Positions 7,244 through 13,179 of a DNA stretch of 14,420 nt are shown one piece after another. The notes under the pieces were generated by a model. The model was given only the letters and a program-made list of their open reading frames with translations. It had not been told where the DNA came from and searched no databases. Both the position numbers and the translations under genes were made by a program. The DNA is from Vulcanococcus sp. SFB_649D_100_25 (lineage in GTDB: Bacteria; Cyanobacteriota; Cyanobacteriia; PCC-6307; Cyanobiaceae): assembly GCA_030833825.1 (NCBI GenBank), contig JAURGL010000035.1, forward strand, positions 1 through 14,420. Direction: 5' to 3'. The number at the start of each line of letters is the position of its first letter. The first letter of the stretch is position 1.

Positions 7244-9094
7244 TCAGGCCGGCAGGTAGTACCGCACCAACGTGAAGACCCGGTTGCGGTGGGCATCCAG
7301 GCAGCGACGCATGTTCACGCCCCGCTGATTGAGCAGCAGGTTGTCGAAGCGGTAGCGGGGAATGCCCATCGGCATCACGATCGTGAAGGTCTGATCCGGG
7401 TGGCGCTGCTCCTCCTGGGCCACAAAGTCCACGAAGGGATCAATCAACGAGGCATAGGGGCTCTCCAGCAGACGCAGTTCCAGGCCCGGCTGATCGCAGG
7501 CACTGCGGCTCCATTGCGCCTGAATCGCCGCTCGATCGTCGTCGTCCGAACAGACCCACACCGCCACCACCCGATCCGACACGGTGGTGGCGTAGCGCAG
7601 GGCCTCCAGGGTCGGACGGCTCCAGGAGGCCAACCAAACGATGCTCTGGTTCTCCAAGGGATCGCGCCGCTGCGGCATCCGCAGGCTCTGATCTTCATCC
7701 GGCCGGAAGCTGATGGCCCGGTAGACCGCGTTGTAGCGATGGCGGATCCGCTGCAACAGCAGCACCAGCAGGGGGATGGCGATCACCACCGTCCAGGCCC
7801 CCTCGTTGAATTTGCTGGCCACGATCACCAGCAGGACCACAAAGGTGGTGAACGACCCAAGGGCATTCATCAGTAGGCGACCGAGCCAGCCGTGGCCGCG
7901 CAGACGCCACCAGTGCACCACCATCCCGGCCTGGGAGAGGGTGAAGGCCGTGAACACCCCCAGGGCATAGAGGTTCACCGCGACGGTGGTGTCACCGCGG
8001 CAGATCAGGATCACGCCGCCTGCTGCCAGCAGCAGGACGCCGATGCCGTTCTGGAACACGAGCCGATCGCCGATCCAGGCCATCTGGCGCGGCAGGAAGC
8101 GATCCTGGGCCAGCATCGCCGCCAGGCGCGGGAACCCGGCAAAAGCGGTATTGGCCGCCAGGGCCAAGATCAGCAGCGTGGTGATCTGCAGGGCCCAGAA
8201 CAGGGGACTGCCAGCGCCGAAAACGCGGATCCCGATCTGGGCCAGGACGGTCCGATCAGGATTGGGGGCCACGCCATAGAGCCAGCCCAACCCACTGACG
8301 GCCAGGAACATCAGGGCCAGCATTGCCCCCATCACGAGCATCGTCCGCTGGGCGCGCTTGGCCGCTGGCTCCCGGAACACCTTCACGCCATTGGCGATCG
8401 CCTCAATCCCGGTCATCGCCGAGCAACCGGAACTGAAGGCCCGCAGGATCAGGAACAGACCCAGGGGTTCCAGCGCTTGCACCACAGGGGGGGAATCCGG
8501 AGTGAAGCCATGGGCAAACACCAGGTTCTGGAGGCCAAAGAGAGCCAACAGCCCCACCATCACCACAAAGGCGTAGGTGGGGATGGCGAAGGCTCGACCC
8601 GCCTCCCGGACCCCGCGCAGATTGGCCCAGCCCACCAGCACCAGCAGCAGCAGGGCGATCGGGGTTTCGTAGGGAAGGAACCCCGGCATCAACGACGAGA
8701 GGGCCTGGGTTCCGGCCATCAAACTCACCGACGCGGTGAGGGTGTAATCGACCAGCAGGGCCGCCGCCGCCACCAAGCTGGGTCCCGTCCCGAGATTTTC
8801 GCGGGCCACCACGTAGGAGCCGCCCCCCTGGGGATAGGCCTCGATCGTCTGCCGGTAGGAGAGCACCACGATGCCGATCAGAAGCACGATCGCCCCGGTG
8901 ATCGGCAGGGAAAGCTCCAGCGCCTGGCTGCCCGCCAGGATCAGCACCCCTAGGGCCGCCTCGGTGGCGTAGGCCACCGACGACAGAGCATCCGAACTCA
9001 GGATCGGCAGGGCTTCGATGCTGGGCAGGGTCTCTGCATCGGCCTGGCTGCGACGCAGGGGGGCGCCCAGCAACCGACGCACCAAGGACAACAC
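7244..9094 (-). CDS. KimA-like potassium:proton symporter (APC superfamily) with cytoplasmic C-terminal domain
   Basis: This 616-residue membrane protein probably imports K+ with H+. Residues 1-460 form a 12-helix APC-fold transporter; residues 460-616 form a soluble domain. It aligns from memory almost without shift to Bacillus subtilis KimA (YdaO), and all K+-path residues I recall are kept: Asp35 and Tyr42 in LSSDALSSVAYATE, Tyr117, Thr120 and Ser124 in LLVDYTLTASVSLMAG, Thr228 and Glu231 in SSGCSAMTGIEAIAN, and Tyr376 in NLYALGVFTAFTLSQAG. Automated annotation would likely say amino acid permease; these residues argue for K+. The KimA C-terminal dimer binds c-di-AMP, which inhibits transport; whether this domain does is untested. 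The start is GTG at 9094 with no in-frame ATG nearby. It faces the gene at 9180 across 85 bases. Confidence 0.8.
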   Translation of the reverse strand: MLSLVRRLLGAPLRRSQADAETLPSIEALPILSSDALSSVAYATEAALGVLILAGSQALELSLPITGAIVLLIGIVVLSYRQTIEAYPQGGGSYVVARENLGTGPSLVAAAALLVDYTLTASVSLMAGTQALSSLMPGFLPYETPIALLLLVLVGWANLRGVREAGRAFAIPTYAFVVMVGLLALFGLQNLVFAHGFTPDSPPVVQALEPLGLFLILRAFSSGCSAMTGIEAIANGVKVFREPAAKRAQRTMLVMGAMLALMFLAVSGLGWLYGVAPNPDRTVLAQIGIRVFGAGSPLFWALQITTLLILALAANTAFAGFPRLAAMLAQDRFLPRQMAWIGDRLVFQNGIGVLLLAAGGVILICRGDTTVAVNLYALGVFTAFTLSQAGMVVHWWRLRGHGWLGRLLMNALGSFTTFVVLLVIVASKFNEGAWTVVIAIPLLVLLLQRIRHRYNAVYRAISFRPDEDQSLRMPQRRDPLENQSIVWLASWSRPTLEALRYATTVSDRVVAVWVCSDDDDRAAIQAQWSRSACDQPGLELRLLESPYASLIDPFVDFVAQEEQRHPDQTFTIVMPMGIPRYRFDNLLLNQRGVNMRRCLDAHRNRVFTLVRYYLPA

Positions 9095-9179
9095 GGTTCC
9101 AGGGGCACACCTGCATCCACCATGCCCCGCGCGGCCCTTGCTGGCAGCCCCGCCCCAGTGCCATGACAGAAAGGATGCA
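9095..9179. promoter_or_regulatory. Divergent intergenic region between the KimA-like gene and a small hypothetical gene
   Basis: This 85-base gap must drive genes on both strands. It contains a perfect 6-base inverted repeat, GGGGCA (9102-9107) and TGCCCC (9123-9128), 8 bases upstream of the GTG of the transporter gene. No convincing -35/-10 pair is visible in either direction. Confidence 0.3.
9171..9175 (+). promoter_or_regulatory. Ribosome binding site deciding the GTG start at 9180
   Basis: AAGGA (within AGAAAGGA) lies four bases before GTG 9180 and sixteen before the in-frame ATG at 9192. The spacing favours the GTG, though four bases is short. Confidence 0.5.
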
Positions 9180-9575
9180 GTGGCTGATGCGATGCGAGCC
9201 AGCCTGGGCGAGCTTCTTGGGCAGCTGGTTCAGCGGGGCTGGGCCAAGATCGACCTCACTCCTGGGCAGCCCCGACCGGCGCCATCTGGACCCTGGTGGA
9301 CGGTGGAGCTGGGGAATTTCGCCCTGGGGAATGTCACCACCGTGACCCTGCACCCCTGGCCCAGCGGGTTACTGGAATTCAGCCTCAGCGTGCTCATCGA
9401 TGCCGACGACGTGATCCAGTCGTTCGAACTCGATTGCAATGCCATGCCGATCCCGGTGGCCCTGATCAACTGGTGGGGAGGGCTGGATGCAGCCCTCGAA
9501 CAAGCTGGGGGACTCCGGGATCAACTGATCGCCGCCTGGGACCACGAAATCAGCACCGGCGGCGACTTGCCCTAG
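9180..9575 (+). CDS. Hypothetical protein, about 131 residues
   Basis: I do not recognise this protein. From the GTG at 9180 it reads VADAMRASLGELLGQLVQRGW and continues through an alternating hydrophobic region (WWTVELGNFALGNVTTVTLHPW), a second strand-rich part (LLEFSLSVLIDADDVIQSFELD), and a helical end (LDAALEQAGGLRDQLIAAWDHE). It looks soluble, with a beta core flanked by helices and several tryptophans; there is no signal peptide or membrane segment. The ATG at 9192 is an alternative start giving 127 residues. Upstream in-frame sequence looks like read-through of non-coding DNA, so a longer start is unlikely. Its TAG stop overlaps, in the palindrome CTAG, the TAG stop of the convergent gene. 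Its place beside CO2-concentrating genes is suggestive only. Confidence 0.7.
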   Translation: MADAMRASLGELLGQLVQRGWAKIDLTPGQPRPAPSGPWWTVELGNFALGNVTTVTLHPWPSGLLEFSLSVLIDADDVIQSFELDCNAMPIPVALINWWGGLDAALEQAGGLRDQLIAAWDHEISTGGDLP

Positions 9576-10096
9576 GCGAAGCGGCGGCGGCCGTCGTTGA
9601 AGCTGGCAAAGCTGGTGACCTCACCGCGTCGTTCGGCGGCCCCGGAGGTCTGGCTCAGTTTCCAGACATTGCGGCTGATCCGGCGGGCCTGCAGACCACC
9701 ACGCTCCACCTCAGCGCGACCAGGGCGGGCACCCATTAAGTAGGTGACTTCGGCGGTGCTCAGGGGAGCACCCGTCTGCAGGGCGAGCTGGGTGAGTTCA
9801 AGGCGTTGACGGAGGGCACCGACATCGCACTGACCTCCGTCCTCAGCCTCGGTCCAGCTCCAGGGCAGCTCACCGTTGGCAGCCATTTTCTGGAACAGCC
9901 CCATGCCGACGAGGGCCAGGGTCTGTTCGGCGTTGAGATTGCCGCCGTCTTGAACGGGAGCAGCGGATTTTGCCGAAGCAGAGGCAGAGCGCTTAGCAGC
10001 CACGGACAAACCAGCGGGGGATGGCTGGAAGGTACCGGCTGCAGCCCCAGAAGCAAGGGGTCCTGCAAAAGCTGTGATCAGCTGCGCCGCAACCAA
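9572..10096 (-). CDS. Hypothetical protein, about 174 residues, low-complexity N-terminus
   Basis: I do not recognise this protein. The first 50 or so residues are rich in Ala, Gly and Ser. The rest looks like a compact helical domain: LNAEQTLALVGMGLFQKMAA, ELPWSWTEAEDGGQCDVGAL, RQRLELTQLALQTGAPLSTAEVTYLMG, and the basic tail RISRNVWKLSQ and SFASFNDGRRRFA. The order helix - STAEVTYLMGARPG - beta-like RRISRNVWKL resembles a winged-helix arrangement, but that is a guess. There is no ATG at the N-terminus. TTG at 10096 overlaps the stop of the upstream same-strand gene by 19 bases; GTG at 10003 is the other option (143 residues) and would lose the hydrophobic LITAFAGPL start. Coupled translation with the upstream gene is likely. 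Confidence 0.65.
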   Translation of the reverse strand: MVAAQLITAFAGPLASGAAAGTFQPSPAGLSVAAKRSASASAKSAAPVQDGGNLNAEQTLALVGMGLFQKMAANGELPWSWTEAEDGGQCDVGALRQRLELTQLALQTGAPLSTAEVTYLMGARPGRAEVERGGLQARRISRNVWKLSQTSGAAERRGEVTSFASFNDGRRRFA

Positions 10097-10386
10097 TCAG
10101 GGGCCTGCCCGAACCAATCCCCGAGATCTCCCGGATCCTCGGGATCAGGGCGGAAGGCGGGCCCGGGATCCAGCTCCCCAAGATCCAGTTGAGCCATGAG
10201 CCGATCCACCCCCTCGCACCTCGAAACCTGTTGCTGGCGCCGAGCCTGGTGCAACCAGGTGGCAACCGAGTGATCGCGATCGGCGAACTTCTGGAGATAG
10301 ATGCGTTCATCGAGGGAGACCGGCTCACTGGCGCCAATCCGCTGAAGGATGTTCTGCAGCCGCAGGCGCGTCGATGGGGTGAGCAT
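10078..10386 (-). CDS. Hypothetical protein, about 102 residues
   Basis: I do not recognise this small soluble protein. It begins LTPSTRLRLQNILQRIGASEPVSLDERIYL split over two helices, continues LQKFADRDHSVATWLHQARRQQQ, and ends in an acidic Pro/Asp-rich stretch (PDPEDPGDLGDWFG). A helical N-terminal half followed by a disordered acidic tail is the simplest reading. I chose ATG at 10386; GTG at 10395 is in frame and would add three residues. No good Shine-Dalgarno is visible for either. It is divergent from csoS1D and its stop overlaps the start region of the next same-strand gene, so the two probably form an operon. Confidence 0.65.
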   Translation of the reverse strand: MLTPSTRLRLQNILQRIGASEPVSLDERIYLQKFADRDHSVATWLHQARRQQQVSRCEGVDRLMAQLDLGELDPGPAFRPDPEDPGDLGDWFGQAPDWLRRS

Positions 10387-10417
10387 GGACAGCACAGCTC
10401 AGGTTCTGCCGTGATAG

Positions 10418-10435
10418 CCAGCTCCCCAGAGCTGG
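10418..10435. repeat. Perfect 7-base inverted repeat with four-base loop
   Basis: CCAGCTC (10418-10424), loop CCCA, and GAGCTGG (10429-10435) form a strong hairpin. On the + strand G-T and A-T pairs extend the stem outward to 10414/10439. It lies in the leader of the small minus-strand gene and upstream of csoS1D. There is no T-run after it on the + strand, so it is more likely an operator or leader structure than a classic terminator. Confidence 0.5.
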
Positions 10436-10490
10436 TTGTGTGATCCGCCACCTTTCAAAGCCGACGTCAGGATCTGGGGACAGCAAACCT

Positions 10491-10507
10491 GGGCGGTAAG
10501 ATCGCCC
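10491..10507 (+). promoter_or_regulatory. Candidate csoS1D promoter -10 box inside an inverted repeat
   Basis: TAAGAT at 10497-10502 matches the TATAAT consensus at four of six positions and is framed by GGGCG (10491-10495) and CGCCC (10503-10507), a perfect inverted repeat. It is about 80 bases upstream of the csoS1D start. No good -35 box is at the normal distance (CTGGGG is there), so a regulated or extended -10 promoter is possible. The rest of the 198-base gap between 10386 and 10585 shows only the hairpin at 10418. Confidence 0.35.
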
Positions 10508-10584
10508 CGCTCCTCCGGCTGGACAGCTGAGGACTCGACCGCTCCAGGGCGGCGCTGAATCAACCCAGGGAGCACCAGGACCCC

Positions 10585-11376
10585 TTGCCCCAACGCATTC
10601 CCAGGAGACGCACCTCAGCGGTGCAGATCACCGGCACCGACCTGGGATTCAGCGGCAGTGGCACACCCCTTGATGAGCTGCATCCTTCTGCGGCCAGCTG
10701 TGTCATCACCACCGACAGCGAAGCTCGTCTGGTGAGCCAGGCCAGCGCCGTCGAGTCGATCGAGCTGCGCACCTATGTGTTCCTCGATTCCCTGCAACCG
10801 CAGCTCGCGGCCTACATGGGAACGGTGAGCCAGGGCTTTCTCCCGATTCCCGGGGACGCCTGCCTCTGGCTGGAGGTCTCCCCCGGCATGGCGGTGCACC
10901 GTGTCACCGACATTGCCCTCAAGGCCAGCACCGTTCGCCTTGGACAGATGGTCGTGGAGCGGGCCTTCGGCTCCCTGGCCCTGTATCACCGCGATCAGAG
11001 CAACGTGCTCCACTCCGGTGATGTGGTGCTCGAGGCCATCGGCAGCAGCATTGAACAGCGGACCCGCTGCAGCGTCACCTGGACCGAGGTGATCCGCGCC
11101 ATCACCCCTGACCATGCCGTTCTGATCAACCGCCAGAACCGTCGCGGCTCGATGATCCAGGCCGGGATGAGCATGTACATCCTCGAAACCGAGCCGGCCG
11201 GTTACGTCCTCCTGGCGGCCAATGAAGCCGAGAAGTCCAGCAACATCACCGTGGTCGATGTCAAGGCTGTGGGCGCCTTTGGTCGCCTCACCCTGGCGGG
11301 CTGGGAAGGAGATGTGAACGAAGCGGCCGCTGCGGCGATGCGCTCGGTGGAGCAGATCAACCGCCGGGCCCGCTGA
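10585..11376 (+). CDS. csoS1D: Alpha-carboxysome tandem-BMC shell protein CsoS1D
   Basis: CsoS1D is a minor carboxysome shell protein with two fused BMC domains. It forms trimers that stack face to face around a large, apparently gated pore. Roughly, residues 1-55 are a variable tail, 57-155 the first BMC domain and 158-258 the second. The gating Glu-Arg pair known from the Prochlorococcus MED4 structure (Glu120-Arg121) is seen here as Glu125-Arg126 in QMVVERAFG. Other conserved stretches are LRTYVFLDSLQPQLAAYMG, PGMAVHRVTDIALKAS and ITPDHAVLINRQNR. No ATG exists between the upstream in-frame stop (10528-10530) and the conserved region; TTG 10585 (preceded by CAGGA) or GTG 10621 (preceded at longer range by AGGAG 10603-10607) must serve. 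It lies apart from the main cso operon, as in other picocyanobacteria, and is convergent with rdgB. Confidence 0.93.
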   Translation: MPQRIPRRRTSAVQITGTDLGFSGSGTPLDELHPSAASCVITTDSEARLVSQASAVESIELRTYVFLDSLQPQLAAYMGTVSQGFLPIPGDACLWLEVSPGMAVHRVTDIALKASTVRLGQMVVERAFGSLALYHRDQSNVLHSGDVVLEAIGSSIEQRTRCSVTWTEVIRAITPDHAVLINRQNRRGSMIQAGMSMYILETEPAGYVLLAANEAEKSSNITVVDVKAVGAFGRLTLAGWEGDVNEAAAAAMRSVEQINRRAR

Positions 11377-11384
11377 ACTCAGCG
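11371..11384. repeat. Palindrome joining the stops of csoS1D and rdgB
   Basis: CGCTGA (11371-11376), AC, and TCAGCG (11379-11384) form a perfect inverted repeat that contains both convergent stop codons. It may act as a weak bidirectional transcript end, but there is no T-run and the two-base loop is too small for a standard hairpin. Confidence 0.4.
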
Positions 11385-11975
11385 CAGCCCCAGCAACTGC
11401 TTAAGCCCCGGAGCCAGGCTTCGCGCCGCCTTGCCGCGTGAACCAAGCTTGTCCTTGAGGTGCTGCCCCATCTGGGCATAGGTCATCCCGGCCTCCCGCA
11501 CCCAGAACAGGGGGTCGTAGCCACCGCCATGGCCCTCGGGAGTCATCAGAATCTCGCCGCGGCAGATGCCCTGGGCTTCCAGCACCGGCTCCCCACTGGG
11601 GTCAGCCAGGACCATGGCGCTGTTGAAGCTGGCGCTGCGATAGGGGGTGGATCCGAGTTCCTGAAGCAGGCGGTGGATGCGTTCGTGGTCGGTAGGGGCG
11701 TAGCGGGCCGAATACAAACCGGGAGCGCCCCCCAGGGCATCCACCTCCAGGCCTGAGTCATCCGCCAGGGCCCACTGGCCGGTGAGTTTGGCCACCTCGG
11801 TCGCTTTGAGGCGGGCATTCTCGAGATAGGTGCTGCCGGTCTCCTCGATCTCCAGGCCGTCGGGCTGCTGGCGCACCTCCAGATCCACCGCGTCCAGCAT
11901 CGCGCTGATCTCAGCCACCTTGTAGGCATTGCCGCTGGCGATCACCAGCACAGGCCGTGTCAGAGGTGAGCGCAT
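11379..11975 (-). CDS. rdgB: dITP/XTP pyrophosphatase, Ham1/RdgB family
   Basis: This 198-residue house-cleaning enzyme hydrolyses non-canonical purine nucleotides (dITP, XTP) to monophosphate and pyrophosphate, keeping them out of DNA and RNA. Motifs are in the family order: IASGNAYKVAEI (Ser14-Lys19, phosphate binding), YLENARLKA, ALADDSGLEVDALGGAPGLYSARY with catalytic Asp72/Asp73, SASFNSAMVLADP, GGGYDPLFW with Tyr153-Asp154, and near the end GSRGKAARSL. In E. coli RdgB the last motif is SHRG; here the His is replaced, which I believe is common in cyanobacterial forms but cannot verify. The ATG at 11975 has no clear Shine-Dalgarno. It stands between csoS1D and sbtA and is presumably a conserved neighbour without a direct carbon-uptake role. 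Confidence 0.94.
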   Translation of the reverse strand: MRSPLTRPVLVIASGNAYKVAEISAMLDAVDLEVRQQPDGLEIEETGSTYLENARLKATEVAKLTGQWALADDSGLEVDALGGAPGLYSARYAPTDHERIHRLLQELGSTPYRSASFNSAMVLADPSGEPVLEAQGICRGEILMTPEGHGGGYDPLFWVREAGMTYAQMGQHLKDKLGSRGKAARSLAPGLKQLLGLR

Positions 11976-12179
11976 CCGGGATGGCCAGGAGCGGCCATTG
12001 TCACCCCTGAAGGGGAGAGGCAGGTTGGGTTGAACATTCCACCCCAGACGAATCCAGGGGCACCTGCCTCAACAAAACCGTAGGGAGCCTGACCAGCCAA
12101 GGCAACCGGGGCAGGCTGGATGTGTGCAGCAGCGAACAGGGCGCCTAGCGTCAACTGAATCCACACGAGCCGGGCCCCG
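11976..12179. promoter_or_regulatory. Divergent rdgB-sbtA control region with several inverted repeats
   Basis: This 204-base region separates rdgB from sbtA and is unusually rich in potential stems. ATGGCC (11981-11986) pairs with GGCCAT (11993-11998). CCCC (12004-12007) pairs with GGGG (12012-12015). The 9-base GAGGCAGGT (12017-12025) pairs perfectly with ACCTGCCTC (12062-12070), enclosing CCCC/GGGG (12042-12045/12057-12060). Further on, AGCCTG (12086-12091) can pair with CAGGCT (12112-12117), or CCAGCC (12093-12098) with GGCTGG (12114-12119), but not both. TTGTCA at 11998-12003 resembles a -35 box, but no matching -10 follows. It is likely the sbtA promoter, operator and structured leader. 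Confidence 0.5.
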
Positions 12180-13175
12180 ATGGATACCAGCCTGGTCCTC
12201 CAGAACCTGTTAACCCCACCGGTTCTGTTCTTCTTCCTCGGGGTGCTGGCGGTGCTCCTGGGCTCGGACCTGGAGATCCCAGCCCCCCTGCCCAAACTCT
12301 TCTCCCTTTATCTGTTGCTGGCGATCGGATTCAAGGGGGGCCTTGAGTTGCAGCACAGCGGCATCAGTGGTCCCGTCCTGCCCACCATCGCGGCGGCCGT
12401 GGCGATGTCCCTGCTGGTGCCGCTCTACAGCTTTCTGGTGTTGCGCCTGAAGCTCGACAGTTTCAATGCCGCCGCCATCGCCGGGACCTATGGCTCCATC
12501 AGTGCGGTGACCTTCATCACCGCCGAGAGTTTTCTTGAGACGCAGCATCTGCACCATGACGGCTTCATGGTGGCGGCCCTGGCCCTGATGGAATCGCCGG
12601 CGATCATCGTGGGTCTGCTGCTGGTGAAGCTGGCCGCCCCGCAAAAGCGCCCGCGACAGGAGGCGATGCGCTGGGGGGCCGTCCTGCATGAGGCCCTGCT
12701 CAACGGGTCGGTGTATCTGCTGGTGGGAAGCCTCCTGATCGGTTTCCTCAGTGCGGCCAACAGCCCAAGCAGCGTTGAGAAGATGCTGCCGTTTACCGAC
12801 AAGCTGTTCTACGGGGCCCTGAGCTTCTTCCTGCTGGACATGGGCATCGTGGCGGCCCAGCGGGTGCGGGACCTCAAGGAAGCCGGCAGCTTCCTGATCG
12901 GCTTCTCGATCTTGATGCCCCTGTTCAATGCCGGGGTCGGAGCACTGCTCGCCCGCGGCCTGGGCCTCGATCCCGGCAACGCCCTGCTGTTTGTGGTGCT
13001 GTGCGCCAGCGCCTCGTACATCGCCGTGCCTGCAGCGATGCGGATGACTGTTCCGGAAGCCAACCCGAGCTTCTACATCTCGACGGCCCTGGGGCTCACC
13101 TTCCCCTTCAACATCATTGTGGGTATTCCTTTGTATATGGGACTGGTGAATGCCCTGATCCCCAGCGCTGGTTGA
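12180..13175 (+). CDS. sbtA: SbtA-family Na+-dependent bicarbonate transporter, divergent type
   Basis: SbtA proteins are inverted-repeat membrane transporters that import bicarbonate with Na+. This one has 331 residues and about ten hydrophobic segments in two halves: residues 12-152 and 166-325. The first half has AAAIAGTYGSISAVTFITAE and ALMESPAIIVGLLLVK; the second has the corresponding CASASYIAVPAAMRMTVPEANPSFY-type segment (275-299) and a terminal TFPFNIIVGIPLYMG. Synechocystis SbtA, as I remember it, is 374 residues with a cytoplasmic linker some 40 residues longer and SSSDISGPPTLR at the second motif; here Asp is replaced by Tyr and Gly by Ala. So it belongs to a different branch of the family and bicarbonate as substrate is an inference, supported by the SbtB-like gene 4 bases downstream and by the carboxysome operon. 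Confidence 0.85.
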   Translation: MDTSLVLQNLLTPPVLFFFLGVLAVLLGSDLEIPAPLPKLFSLYLLLAIGFKGGLELQHSGISGPVLPTIAAAVAMSLLVPLYSFLVLRLKLDSFNAAAIAGTYGSISAVTFITAESFLETQHLHHDGFMVAALALMESPAIIVGLLLVKLAAPQKRPRQEAMRWGAVLHEALLNGSVYLLVGSLLIGFLSAANSPSSVEKMLPFTDKLFYGALSFFLLDMGIVAAQRVRDLKEAGSFLIGFSILMPLFNAGVGALLARGLGLDPGNALLFVVLCASASYIAVPAAMRMTVPEANPSFYISTALGLTFPFNIIVGIPLYMGLVNALIPSAG

Positions 13176-13179
13176 ACCC

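Noticed and set aside
7244..9094. Amino acid permease as the function of the APC protein
   Set aside because: The whole protein, including the C-terminal domain and K+-path residues, follows KimA more closely than amino acid transporters; this rests on a remembered sequence and should be confirmed.
9163..9345. Small frame starting at ATG 9163
   Set aside because: It overlaps the better-structured 9180-9575 frame in another phase and its translation looks random.
6100..9353. Long reading frames opposite the ndhF and KimA-like genes (for example 6100-6957, 7892-8953 on +, 8403-9353 on -)
   Set aside because: Their translations are rich in Gln, His, Gly, Arg and Pro with no domain pattern, as expected for the complement of GC-rich membrane-protein genes.
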